64,000 nucleotides of DNA. It comes from Proteus terrae subsp. cibarius. GTDB taxonomy: Bacteria; Pseudomonadota; Gammaproteobacteria; Enterobacterales; Enterobacteriaceae. A program made the translations under genes and the position numbers. The notes beneath the pieces were generated by a model, which was given only the letters and a program-made list of their open reading frames with translations, was not told the DNA's origin and searched no databases. Location of the stretch: positions 3,224,001 through 3,288,000 of the forward strand of contig NZ_CP047349.1 in assembly GCF_011045835.1 (NCBI RefSeq). The letters are read 5' to 3'. Of this stretch, positions 36,101 to 44,551 are shown piece after piece. Each line of letters starts with the position of its first letter. Position 1 is the stretch's first letter.

Positions 36101-36882
36101 AGCCACACTTGCATGTAGTCATCCCATTTGGCGTACTCAAGTACGGCTGAGGTAATCGCATCGGGGTTCACGACTTTGAGTGTGATGGCCTGTTCAAACA
36201 CTTTACAACGGCCACTCCAGTAGTTGTCGCCAATACGTCCTATCCAAACTTCAAGACACCCCTCACCACAAGAGCGAAGGTTCATCGGTCCTGAAACATG
36301 CTCAATAATGCCTGCCGTGTAATCGTGAGTAATAGTGCAACTGTTAACCGCTGTATTGAGCCTGTCGCATTGCTGGTAATTTGGGCTACCTTCACCTTGA
36401 GACTCACAGCCTGGGAAGCTTTGCGTTAATAGATTGGGGTCAGTTTGAACCGCATCACTTAATGCCCAAAGTGGATCATTGACCATATCTGGCCGAGACC
36501 TGTCTTTGATTTGCTGTAGCGAGCGAAATGCTTCACCCGTAGCGCCACTTTCGGATGCCATGCTCTCTTGGCGCTGCGTCCCCAATTGATTCATACTGGC
36601 ATCAGAGCCATAAACGCCCATTAAGATATCCAATGAGCCCTGATCCATACCAGGGAAAAGCTCTTGCAAGTTAATCGTCTCATTACCACTGCCATTCGGC
36701 ACCGACAATGTATTGCCATTGAGTGCGGGCATCGTCCAGTTTTGCAGCAATTGCTTACCTTCTTGTTGTCCGCTTAAGCCGGATTGGCGCTGCACATCAG
36801 CGGCGACACCATGTAGGGGCAAGCACGCCATAGTGATAGATAAAATACCCGCTAACACTCGGGTGAAAAGTGTTGGTTTCAT
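33190..36882 (-). CDS. traN: TraN, outer-membrane mating-pair stabilisation protein
   Basis: A 1230-residue, cysteine-rich F-type TraN, about twice the length of F TraN, as usual in SXT/R391 ICEs. The signal peptide is at the N-terminus (RVLAGILSITMACLPLHGVAA). Dozens of cysteines in patterns such as CEVLEANPSC-like repeats (QACQVLEANPSCGFMSSEC at about 430 and TCAALEQNPACQYVRTEC at about 780) suggest duplicated modules. Alanine/glycine-rich and hydrophobic segments lie near residue 1050. It stabilises the donor-recipient contact. It lies 2 bp after traU. Confidence 0.95.
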   Translation of the reverse strand: MKPTLFTRVLAGILSITMACLPLHGVAADVQRQSGLSGQQEGKQLLQNWTMPALNGNTLSVPNGSGNETINLQELFPGMDQGSLDILMGVYGSDASMNQLGTQRQESMASESGATGEAFRSLQQIKDRSRPDMVNDPLWALSDAVQTDPNLLTQSFPGCESQGEGSPNYQQCDRLNTAVNSCTITHDYTAGIIEHVSGPMNLRSCGEGCLEVWIGRIGDNYWSGRCKVFEQAITLKVVNPDAITSAVLEYAKWDDYMQVWLGDQKVWSGPNNNFPPETAGRCELSTSWERNPNTDLTAKLKAVEPGLDVPVKIRVSVTGSGEGYARIKVRFDPTKVVMNDSWSPQSCIEQAADIPTKFSDYSIQCTDQPSSTNGCTVVNGVSVCESYFAPSPVAGISPLCRRVQVSVDDESYKGIENQACQVLEANPSCGFMSSECAETNDRGECIRFTDTYDCGLQTSDPKCVVSNLMPSSFEACEPTQTITPFTETKHIPDYQVCEKISTLTQCQLERRVSAETHQQSWSIERGCFSSETLSFVPQHSNTMQTGNATLRIFDNQNTEIKITESPSKANGWKTTLSLTGNKETVTETKPSIKYPEMTCPKGTLVGSLCKVVNGSIISWHEPQEVTRSRCETGWNKVDFDTCSREVQKCLAPAKLSASLTFSGKYLEQDVVHQSSDPGIDQCLMQTDQFTAVQWQCLDTGTKRIDGLTVGSGELANLESLYPSVVSSPAHLTSRGSSDGLGLSCWRARATYNASTAHPEFNMGSSDSWVDANGNTQTIVNNGQNTTTNTCAALEQNPACQYVRTECTEGGAGHEGFCYIQSLVYDCGQSVEVQNARMETQYNCEGPVRCMGTDCLEPESIKQANFAEAAAMLNAAQFMTNDMSCTGADGQDNVECTIFKGNAGQCKKAVGGIVDCCEKPSGVSLSDYITMIVAVNKLDTAVMAMNPSSAIYGSWNTLREPITSTWSAVKEPFVSAWDSLMGAGPSTAAGAGAEQAATGFMQVLTNKTAEWVGTTFGSGAQSALFSNVGGAVGADGVVSGGNFALGGAAGAVLSTVMTAYMIYSVTMILIQLIWKCEQSEFEMNAKRVLKSCHYVGSYCKSKFLGACVEKRQSYCCFTSPLSRIIQEQVRPQLGLGWGSAKSPNCEGLTASQLNQVDWSQVNLDEWIGILSITGNLPEVPSLDLERLTGSGSTLNVDGNRQSAADRAIERLNGMDAQKLRQEATEEISGNN

Positions 36883-36884
36883 GG

Positions 36885-37913
36885 TTAACCTCCCGAGTTA
36901 CAGCAGTCTTGCCAGCGCCACAAAATGTAGAGCGCATCTTCACCGGCACCGGGGATCGTTCGCCACTCTCCCCATTTCATGGTGCTTTCACCGATGACAT
37001 GCGCACTTTCAGTTTCTGGTACAGGGAAGAACATACTCATCTTGTATTGGGATTTCGGCAGCATGGGTTCGATAACAGGTCGGCATAGCGCACTGTTCCC
37101 CATTGTTCGCCTTGCAAGACCACGCCTGTGTTGAGCCGCGATTGCACGCGCCGCTAAATGGCTGGTGTTTTCTGCTAATGAACCAAAGGCTAAGGTGTGG
37201 CCAGATAACGGATAGAGATGGCCCCAACTGCCAGCACACCAAAACAACTGATCGATGGGTTTACCAAGCGTTGATGAAGCAGCGTCAGCGGTACAAGCAG
37301 AGATAGCCAATGGATTAGCAACAGCAGCAGCTTCAGGCTGAGTAAAAAAGGCCAGTTCATCGTTCAGCCATGTTGGGTCCAATTCCGACAAATACATCAA
37401 GTCAAAATCCATGTAACCATCGGCATTGCAATTGCCATCCATGAACAAATCGAGCATGACCAAAAGCGGAAAGGCGTAATAATGGTAATGGTAGAAAGCA
37501 AGATCACCGGTATCGTATTCACCTTCACCATGACCACCTTGCAATCGCCTATCACCTAACGGTAAGCGAATCCCTCCAAGGGAAGGCGAACAACCCGGCG
37601 TTCTGACCAGTTCAATCAGACGCGCTGGCTCCCACATGCTGGTAACAATACCTGGCCTTGGCACACCTAAGTTGTCTTCACATAAGCAAAACGACTTGTT
37701 TGATGCGCCGCTTGGGACACTGCCAGAGCCAAGAGGAAGACCCGCCACTCGGATAGGAAAAATGCATGACCAGCAAACATCCGTCAGCAACTTACCGGAC
37801 AATAAACCCGCGTCTGGGCAGGTCAGTTCGGCTTTAGCAGAAATAGATGCGCCCAGGACAAACATGACAACGAGAGTCCGCAACAGACGATACGTATTAT
37901 TGAGCTTTTTCAT
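36885..37913 (-). CDS. traU: TraU, pilus assembly and DNA transfer protein
   Basis: A 342-residue periplasmic F-type TraU with a signal peptide (MKKLNNTYRLLRTLVVMFVLGASISAKA). The mature protein has typical cysteines and aromatic blocks (CPDAGLLSGKLLTDVCWSCIFP, FFPVPETESAHVIGES). The ATG at 37913 has AAGGAG upstream and is preferred. The gene overlaps the traW 3' end. Confidence 0.95.
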   Translation of the reverse strand: MKKLNNTYRLLRTLVVMFVLGASISAKAELTCPDAGLLSGKLLTDVCWSCIFPIRVAGLPLGSGSVPSGASNKSFCLCEDNLGVPRPGIVTSMWEPARLIELVRTPGCSPSLGGIRLPLGDRRLQGGHGEGEYDTGDLAFYHYHYYAFPLLVMLDLFMDGNCNADGYMDFDLMYLSELDPTWLNDELAFFTQPEAAAVANPLAISACTADAASSTLGKPIDQLFWCAGSWGHLYPLSGHTLAFGSLAENTSHLAARAIAAQHRRGLARRTMGNSALCRPVIEPMLPKSQYKMSMFFPVPETESAHVIGESTMKWGEWRTIPGAGEDALYILWRWQDCCNSGG

Positions 37914-39021
37914 GAACAAGCTCCTTTGCTGGAATTTCTTCTATTTCAAACGCGAGCCCCTTTGCTTGAACAAACGATGGGGTGACTTGCAAATCAAAGC
38001 GCTGCTTTAGCGAGGCATTGAGAAGGTAAACCGGACTATCCAATGTCTTTTCGAGCGCATTGAGGCGATTCCAACCTTGAGTACGGTCGAGCTGCGTGGT
38101 GATAAGCGTAATGCGGCGCAGTGTCCTATCTTGCGTCTCAAGCCAATGCGCAACTGCGTCCACTTCTTCAGCGTTCGACGCATTAAACACCACAAGCTGC
38201 TGAGTAAACGGCAAGGCTTTGAGCGGGTTAATACGCGTTCCTGCTGGGATCAATGTTCGGCCATTGGCATCCAATAGTGGCCGCTGCATGACGATGGTTG
38301 GATCAACCGTTCTTATCCGATACTGCGTGGCTTTGGGTAAGTCAGTGAAAGTTTGGCGAGACCAGAAACGCTCAATGGCTTTTTTCTTTAACGCGCCCAG
38401 GTCAAGCGACTGTAAACGCTGCATCGCCACTTGCATTAAATCCGGTTCTAAAATGGAATGAATAGGACCGCGTTGACCCAATGAACCGGTATTGCCTGTT
38501 TCAATTTGACGCTGCAACCAGTCCTTGCTGTAAACCCCTAGTGCACTTGCAGTCACCTTGTCATCTTCTATGCGGAAAATGGCAGGCACGCTAGTCACCC
38601 GCCAGTGCACAAAGGCTTTCGGATCGATTCGAACCTGAGGAACAGGATCAAGTCCCACCATCAGCGTATGCCAATCACGGATAGCCGCCCCCAAGGTCTT
38701 TCCTTCAGGAATTCCCCGAAACAACACAATAGCGCCGGTTGCACTGGCCTCTTTAAATAGCTGCTTCAGTGAGGAATCCCCCAGTGAAGACGACGCAAAA
38801 ATCAACCATTCATCGTTGTGTTTGAGCGACGCAGGTTGTTCAATCGGTGAAAAAGGCTCGATAAATTCAGATGAACCATCCACAACACTTTGTAAAATGC
38901 TGCGGCTCATTTCGACGATCTTTTTGTCCTCGTCAGACAACGGATAAGGCTCTTGTGCCCAGGACACTTGACGAAAAGCCAATGGCGCAACCAACAAAAA
39001 TAAGAGGCATAGTCTTCTCAT
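37897..39021 (-). CDS. traW: TraW with fused TrbC-like N-terminal domain
   Basis: A 374-residue periplasmic protein. A signal peptide (MRRLCLLFLLVAPLAF) precedes a TrbC-like thioredoxin-fold domain (DEWLIFASSSLGDSSLKQLFKEA...GAIVLFRGI, about residues 60-190). A TraW domain follows (TVDPTIVMQRPLLDANGRTLIPAGTRINPLKAL, about 230-330). The fusion replaces the separate TraW and TrbC of plasmid F. I chose the ATG at 39021 because AGGAGGT lies just upstream; the frame is open to 39117 but that part overlaps trhF. Confidence 0.9.
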   Translation of the reverse strand: MRRLCLLFLLVAPLAFRQVSWAQEPYPLSDEDKKIVEMSRSILQSVVDGSSEFIEPFSPIEQPASLKHNDEWLIFASSSLGDSSLKQLFKEASATGAIVLFRGIPEGKTLGAAIRDWHTLMVGLDPVPQVRIDPKAFVHWRVTSVPAIFRIEDDKVTASALGVYSKDWLQRQIETGNTGSLGQRGPIHSILEPDLMQVAMQRLQSLDLGALKKKAIERFWSRQTFTDLPKATQYRIRTVDPTIVMQRPLLDANGRTLIPAGTRINPLKALPFTQQLVVFNASNAEEVDAVAHWLETQDRTLRRITLITTQLDRTQGWNRLNALEKTLDSPVYLLNASLKQRFDLQVTPSFVQAKGLAFEIEEIPAKELVHEKAQ

Positions 39022-39031
39022 CTTCCACCTC

Positions 39032-39544
39032 CTACCAAAGCGGCCAAGCGCGACCAACAATCTGCTCGCGCTTAACGGCATTCCAATAGCGGGAGTCGAA
39101 ACTCGTTGCTGCCTCACCGGAAAACCAATATTCGTTTTCTTGCAGCGTCAATGAGCGGCTAAATTGTGATTCCGCCACACCAAGACGCTGGGCTAATGCC
39201 ATGCCATTTGAGACTTCAGCACCGTTCACCAGTACATGCTCAGGCGTCACCTTGACCTCATCCCCAGGCATCCCTGTTAGGCGTTTCAGCATACGAGTAC
39301 CGTCGTTATATAACGGAGCAAGTCCTTTTGAGTGGAAGGCATACAAACCATCCTTAACGGGCTCTTTATTCCATAGGTCAATCAGATACACCGTGGTATC
39401 AGGCAGGCATCGCTCTTGCTGGGTATCAATACCTATTCGGTAGCGCATCATGGCGTAGGTGCCTACCAAGGCCATGATTAACGCAAGAATGGTCAAACGG
39501 ATGAGATATGGCCGCCAAGGCATTCTTTTACGGAGTATCTGCAT
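39032..39544 (-). CDS. trhF: TrhF, S26-like signal peptidase of the transfer system
   Basis: A 170-residue membrane-anchored protein of the TraF/LepB S26 type. An N-terminal transmembrane segment (LIRLTILALIMALVGTYAMM) is followed by the nucleophile region. The Lys region reads RMLKRLTGMPGDEV and the late motif is YWFSGEAATSFDSRYW. The position normally held by the catalytic serine appears as ERCLPD, with Cys where Ser would be expected. It may process the pilin. It overlaps the TrbI-like gene. Confidence 0.85.
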   Translation of the reverse strand: MQILRKRMPWRPYLIRLTILALIMALVGTYAMMRYRIGIDTQQERCLPDTTVYLIDLWNKEPVKDGLYAFHSKGLAPLYNDGTRMLKRLTGMPGDEVKVTPEHVLVNGAEVSNGMALAQRLGVAESQFSRSLTLQENEYWFSGEAATSFDSRYWNAVKREQIVGRAWPLW

Positions 39545-39875
39545 GAGACACCTCCTTTGATCCTACTGGCACGAATACAGAATCATCTGCACCCACCACC
39601 GCTTGGGCATCCAGCACGATAAAACCGGCTGCTTTTAACTTTTCAATTTGCTGATTGGTCTGAAGCAACCTGGATTCGATGTCTTGTTCGCTGGCATTGG
39701 GGCCCAGTGACAACACCGCCTCCCCAAAATCGACGACTGCAATGGGCGTACTTAACGCCAACTGGCTGTGGATGGGTTCGAGTGTTTTCATTAAGAGCCA
39801 GCTGGTCATTAAACCGCTACCAGCAATAGACAAAGTAATAGAGGCCATAAATGGCCAAAGCGTGGTCTTATTCAT
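39528..39875 (-). CDS. TrbI-like inner-membrane transfer protein
   Basis: A 115-residue protein with an N-terminal membrane segment (MASITLSIAGSGLMTSWLL) and a periplasmic helical part (ASEQDIESRLLQTNQQIEKLKAAGFIVLDAQAVV). Size, topology and position between traC and trhF match F-type TrbI, a pilus-retraction-related protein. It overlaps both neighbours, so the cluster is translationally coupled. Confidence 0.65.
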   Translation of the reverse strand: MNKTTLWPFMASITLSIAGSGLMTSWLLMKTLEPIHSQLALSTPIAVVDFGEAVLSLGPNASEQDIESRLLQTNQQIEKLKAAGFIVLDAQAVVGADDSVFVPVGSKEVSHADTP

Positions 39876-42267
39876 AGCCTCGCTCCTTCAACAACTGAGA
39901 GATGGCATCAGCAACAGAAAGGCCTTTGCGCGTTAACTGTTTAATCGCGTTTACATCTTCTGCACGGGACGAGTACAACAGCTTGTGAAACGGATCGACA
40001 ATGAGGCGGCCAATCCCGGTGCCCATTTCGGTAATAAAGAAAATTTCGGAATAGACACCCGTGACGGTATGAACCGTTTTTAGGTACTCATAACCGCCTT
40101 CACCTAGTGGCAAGCGGCCTTCTTTTTTGAGCGCGTTGATGGTTTCAGCTTTTTGACCAAGCAGGTACATATTGGCCGAGTTTTCAGCGATGGCTTTACC
40201 TGTTGGGCTGTCATACAAATCGTTGACCGATTGCGTTACCGTTACAGCACTGCCGCCATATTTTCGAAATCGACGGTAACCCGTCTCAATGAACTTACCG
40301 ACATCACCTTGAGTCAGCAGATCCCAGGCTTCGTCAATGAACACAATCTTGCGACGATCCCGCTCACCTAAGTACATCTCTTGTTGGATTTGGTAGATAA
40401 GCTGAAGCAACACCACTTGTTGCAGGTGCTTGCGTCCCTTGAGCTCTTCTAACTCCAGAACGGTGAAACGGTTTTTGAAGCGAATATTGTTGTGGCCATT
40501 AAAGAAGCGGCCATATTCGCCCTGTGTCGTAAACGGATAGAGCTGCTCACCCACGTCTTGCACACGACGGTCTTCATGATTTTTTAAGGCCTCTGCCACA
40601 TCATCAACCAACATGGCACGACCTTTTTTCTCCCAAAGTTCACGGGTCTGACGCTTTAGGTTGGCCATCTGAAAATCAGTTAATGACTGCGTAGGCGCGG
40701 CCATTGCGGCCAATAATCCAACCAGTACATCCGCTTCTTCGTCATAGTCCTCAACGATTTCAAACGGATTTAAGCAAATGCCACTGTCCCGCCCGAACTG
40801 TAAGAACTCACCGTCATAGACTTCACACAGCTTTTCATAAGAGCGGCCAACATCAATCACCCAGCATTGCCCGCCTTCTGATAAGTAGGAGGAGATGATT
40901 TCGTTCACCAGGAAAGACTTGCCCGACCCCGATTGCGCTGCTATGCAACAGTTGTAATTACTGCCCGAGTCATAAAGGGACACACTCATGATCTGGCCAT
41001 TACGGGAAACAAAGTTAATCACTGGCGTGCCCGTGCCTTTCCAATCCGCAAACAAAGGCAACAGAGGGATCACATGTCGTGTCGCCATAGTCTTGAATCG
41101 AAACAAGTCGTTCATCGCCTGGCGGTCAGCACCAAATGGCAGGGCATTCAGAAAAATGGGCAAACAGAAGTACTTGTCTTCCATCAGCTCAAATCCGAGT
41201 TCTTTGAAGTAAGTTCGAGCATTTGAAACAGAGCTGATGGACGCATCTTCCGTTGGTGAAAACAGCGTTAAGGTCATATTTGCCCGAATAGGGCGATCAC
41301 CTTCTTGCAAGGCTTCAAAAAGAACATCAAATCCCTTTTTCTTGGCTGCAAGCACCGGCACAAACTTGAGCATCGGGCCATAAGCCTGATTGACCGCCCA
41401 TTGACGCTTCGTCTCTAAACGAGATCGCATCGCCTCGGCTGAAGGAAAGTGAATGGTGACATTCAGCAAAAAGCTCCCGCGTAAACCGCGACTGCCCGTC
41501 ATCATATCGCCCGCAAAACTTGCGGCATGGCCAAACCAGATCCGCTCAGGCAGGCGCTTAAACGATAGGGTTTTAACTCGGTAATCACCCAGCATCAGAC
41601 CTTGACTATCCACTTTGATACCCCGGTCATAATCCAACACTTGCTCTCGAAGTGGCTTATCTGCCTCACTGCGGATTGGTGATGGATTACGCCAGGAAGC
41701 ATCTTTTCCCCAGTTAAGCTGCGCACTTAATGCCGAGAGCCAGTTTCGGTCAGTCATCTCAGTAACGCGAAAACCAACCGTTGCCAGCGCTTGAGAGAAA
41801 GAAGCCCGAAGCGCGGATGCTCTACTCAACTCACGCTCCGTCGGTATAGGATTTTCCAAAGGCAATTTGCAGGTGACGATCAGTTGAAAGTTGCGTACCT
41901 GAGTCTGGGTCGATTCTTCTATCGGTTGAACCGTACCCCCATCGAGAAAATCCGCACGTTTGCGTATCGACGCCCTAAGCAATGGATCGGATTGACGATG
42001 CCGTAAGCCCATCATGCGCTGAAGGTCGGTTTGAATATCAGGGGATGCGTACAGACCAAATTGCAGCAAAGTGTCTTTTGGCCAGTCGTTGTTGAGTAGA
42101 ACATTAACCCTGTCTGCAACAGACTCATCACCACCCGGCAATGGGTCACATAGAAAACCAAAGCCAACACTCTGGTCTTCCATGAAAAACAGTTGCTCAT
42201 CGTCTGAATAGGCCAATACTGGCAATAGCTCAGAAGCGCGTTGCCCTGAATAAAGAGAGGCTTTCAT
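39868..42267 (-). CDS. traC: TraC, VirB4-like ATPase of the type IV secretion system
   Basis: A 799-residue F-type TraC. Walker A is AAQSGSGKSFLVNE near residue 455 and Walker B is RRKIVFIDEAWDLL near residue 635. It energises pilus assembly at the inner membrane. I use the ATG at 42267 (MKASLYSGQRASELL), which gives the usual length and overlaps the dsbC stop by one base. Confidence 0.95.
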   Translation of the reverse strand: MKASLYSGQRASELLPVLAYSDDEQLFFMEDQSVGFGFLCDPLPGGDESVADRVNVLLNNDWPKDTLLQFGLYASPDIQTDLQRMMGLRHRQSDPLLRASIRKRADFLDGGTVQPIEESTQTQVRNFQLIVTCKLPLENPIPTERELSRASALRASFSQALATVGFRVTEMTDRNWLSALSAQLNWGKDASWRNPSPIRSEADKPLREQVLDYDRGIKVDSQGLMLGDYRVKTLSFKRLPERIWFGHAASFAGDMMTGSRGLRGSFLLNVTIHFPSAEAMRSRLETKRQWAVNQAYGPMLKFVPVLAAKKKGFDVLFEALQEGDRPIRANMTLTLFSPTEDASISSVSNARTYFKELGFELMEDKYFCLPIFLNALPFGADRQAMNDLFRFKTMATRHVIPLLPLFADWKGTGTPVINFVSRNGQIMSVSLYDSGSNYNCCIAAQSGSGKSFLVNEIISSYLSEGGQCWVIDVGRSYEKLCEVYDGEFLQFGRDSGICLNPFEIVEDYDEEADVLVGLLAAMAAPTQSLTDFQMANLKRQTRELWEKKGRAMLVDDVAEALKNHEDRRVQDVGEQLYPFTTQGEYGRFFNGHNNIRFKNRFTVLELEELKGRKHLQQVVLLQLIYQIQQEMYLGERDRRKIVFIDEAWDLLTQGDVGKFIETGYRRFRKYGGSAVTVTQSVNDLYDSPTGKAIAENSANMYLLGQKAETINALKKEGRLPLGEGGYEYLKTVHTVTGVYSEIFFITEMGTGIGRLIVDPFHKLLYSSRAEDVNAIKQLTRKGLSVADAISQLLKERGYE

Positions 42268-42959
42268 TAACGCCCCTCCAACCAAGCAGAAAGATCATAA
42301 GGACGGCCTCGGCTGATGCGACCATCATTGGCGACGATGAAAGGCACACCTTGAATGCCCAGGATTTGAGCCGTCACCAGGGTACGCTGCATTGGCTCTA
42401 AGTTGCAGGCATCATCCTGTTCTAGGTTACCAATCCGGCCATTGAGCAATGCATCGGTGGCCGCTTTCTTGTCACGCGCACAGCCAAGCTGGCGAACCTG
42501 ACGCTCTGAATCAGGACCAAGCACTGGCACAGGGAGAATTTGGAAGGTGTATTCTTTGGTTAACGGTAAGGCTTGCTTCAAAAGCTCATGGCAGTGCGGG
42601 CATCGTGGATCAACAAAGACCACCACTTTCTTTTTGCCTTCGCCCAGCGTCAGTGGGTTCAAATCATCCATTTTTAAGCCAAGACGACTTAAGTCCAGCG
42701 TGTTTCCCGCTTCACGAATCTCTTCAAGGCTGGTAAGCGGCTTTTTCGACCAGGCATCATAGAGCGTGCCATCAATGACGAACCGGCCACTGTCTGACAT
42801 GAAAACAATACGGCCATTGCTTTCGACCGCTTTCATACCCGTGACAGGTAAAGAAACCATGCCGTCAATTTTGCCAACGGGCGACACTTCAGACACAGGT
42901 TCAGCTTGAACCAAAGGAGACAGCGCAAGCGCCAGAATGATTGGAGATAGTTTTCGCAT
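42267..42959 (-). CDS. dsbC: DsbC-like periplasmic disulfide isomerase
   Basis: A 230-residue DsbC/DsbG-type protein with signal peptide (MRKLSPIILALALSPLVQA), a dimerisation domain and a thioredoxin domain with CPHC in VVVFVDPRCPHCHELL. The cis-proline is in GIQGVPFIVAN. It probably folds cysteine-rich TraN, TraU and TraH. It is the conserved boundary (s054 in SXT) of hotspot 2. Confidence 0.92.
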   Translation of the reverse strand: MRKLSPIILALALSPLVQAEPVSEVSPVGKIDGMVSLPVTGMKAVESNGRIVFMSDSGRFVIDGTLYDAWSKKPLTSLEEIREAGNTLDLSRLGLKMDDLNPLTLGEGKKKVVVFVDPRCPHCHELLKQALPLTKEYTFQILPVPVLGPDSERQVRQLGCARDKKAATDALLNGRIGNLEQDDACNLEPMQRTLVTAQILGIQGVPFIVANDGRISRGRPYDLSAWLEGR

Positions 42960-43006
42960 GAGGAGTCCTCGTTAATGTAAATCGAGGCTCCAGTCTATGC
43001 AGTTGT

Positions 43007-43038
43007 CCTATGTGGACTCGGTTAGATAGATTGAAGAA
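43007..43038 (+). repeat. Left copy of a 32-bp direct repeat bounding the hotspot 2 cargo
   Basis: Starts CCTATGTGG and ends TTGAAGAA. It is identical to 63665-63696 across all 32 bases, and the flanking bases differ. It lies 48 bp upstream of the dsbC start codon. The two copies enclose a block of about 20.6 kb. Confidence 0.9.
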
Positions 43039-43103
43039 TTTGTCGTCTTGCTAAGCAGCACCAACACCAAATATTAATGAAAACAATCACACACTCAAAT
43101 AAC

Positions 43104-44549
43104 TCAATTGTCTCTCATATACTTTTGCAAAGTTTTTTGATCCACCTTCAATGCTTCTGCGGCTTTAACCCATGTACCGAATTGCTTTTTGGCAGCTGTT
43201 GCAAATTCCTTATGAAACGCTTTCGTTAACTCATCCTTAGTTGTCTTGGATAAATCACCAAATGCAAACCTTGTGTCAGGACTATCCTCCTGGATAACAG
43301 GCTCGCCCAACGCAGCTAATGAGCTAGAGATTGCCGACTCTGAAGTTTGAGAGCTCAAAAACGCACAAGACATGTATGCCAGCTTTTTTAGGTCACGTAA
43401 GTTACCTGGTAAATATGCCGAGTTAAAAAACTGGATTAATTCATTTGACACCGGAGCTTCCGCAGGCAGATTGGGGTTAACATTAACTTCCTGCCAGATT
43501 CTTTGCCAATCCGACAGAATATCTTCTCTGCATGCACGAAGTGGAGGTATTGTTATTGTGAGCATGGATACACGATCAAAGAAATCAGCATCGAGTATCG
43601 TTGCCAATTGCTCAAGTGATTTATTACTCGCACAAACTAGCTCGAAGTCAGATGCTTCCTCAGTGTCACTTCCAACAGGGCGAAAACTGTGATAGTTATC
43701 TTGAAGCACTCGAACCAGCTTTCGCTGAACCGAAGTTGGTAAATCTTGAATCTCATCCAAAAACAAAACTTTTCCATTTGCTTCTTTCAAAAGTCCATTG
43801 CGATCCTTTTCTGCCCCAGTGAAGGCACCTTTTACGTGGCCAAACAACATACTATCAACCACTTGAGAATCTAGTCCTCCACATGCAAGCGTAACAACCT
43901 GCTTTTGCTTTACCTTACCGACAACGGTTTCAATTAGCCTCGTTTTCCCTGTACCACGTTCACCCAGTACAAGTAACGGAGCTTTGGGAACACAAGAGAA
44001 CTGCTTTAACGTTTGTAATGCATCCTGCCTTGCTTTTGATTTAGGGTCTAAATCGTAAAGGGCGTAACCGCCCTCTGAACTTGAAATAGCAGAGATCTCT
44101 GCCAAATACGTATTTACACTGAAATCAACTTTGGCAATGCTGGTTCTTTTGGTATCGGGGTTATATTGTGATGACCAGAGGATTGTTTCGCGTGGAAAAT
44201 GCCCCCGAGCATGAAGAATCAACCAAACCGCATGCATCGCCGGAGTTCCCGGCGATACATTGATATGAAGATTCTGTTCAAGCTTTAGCTCTGGAATAAT
44301 CTCAGACTCTATTGCGTGATAAATTTCGTTGTGATCAGCTGGGTTCTCGATAGCTACAGTTCGAAAGGTAATCTGTATATCGCCAAATTCATGCTCTTTG
44401 TACAGACTGTTATCCCCAGCTGACTGAGTAAGAACAATTACTTTGCCAACATAAACTTTACGATTCTTAAGCCGCTTTAACGCTTCGTCTAATACCTCAA
44501 CCCCAGCTCTTTTTGAGTGCCAACAAAGCAGTGTGTTTTTGTTATCCAA
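43104..44549 (-). CDS. RtcR-like sigma-54 activator with N-terminal CARF-like domain
   Basis: A 481-residue bacterial enhancer-binding protein. Residues 1-150 look like a CARF domain, including the ligand-loop motif INVSPGTPAMHAVWL (97-110). The AAA+ domain has Walker A GERGTGKT (196-203), the sigma-54-contacting loop GAFTGA (241-246), Walker B LFLDEIQDL and an R-finger region. A C-terminal Fis-like HTH lies at about 455-478 (FGTWVKAAEALKVDQKTLQKYM). In RtcR the CARF domain senses RNA ends or a related ligand; in CRISPR proteins CARF binds cyclic oligoadenylate. It is the last gene of the cargo operon, 2 bp after the PLD-like gene. Confidence 0.85.
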   Translation of the reverse strand: MDNKNTLLCWHSKRAGVEVLDEALKRLKNRKVYVGKVIVLTQSAGDNSLYKEHEFGDIQITFRTVAIENPADHNEIYHAIESEIIPELKLEQNLHINVSPGTPAMHAVWLILHARGHFPRETILWSSQYNPDTKRTSIAKVDFSVNTYLAEISAISSSEGGYALYDLDPKSKARQDALQTLKQFSCVPKAPLLVLGERGTGKTRLIETVVGKVKQKQVVTLACGGLDSQVVDSMLFGHVKGAFTGAEKDRNGLLKEANGKVLFLDEIQDLPTSVQRKLVRVLQDNYHSFRPVGSDTEEASDFELVCASNKSLEQLATILDADFFDRVSMLTITIPPLRACREDILSDWQRIWQEVNVNPNLPAEAPVSNELIQFFNSAYLPGNLRDLKKLAYMSCAFLSSQTSESAISSSLAALGEPVIQEDSPDTRFAFGDLSKTTKDELTKAFHKEFATAAKKQFGTWVKAAEALKVDQKTLQKYMRDN

Positions 44550-44551
44550 AG

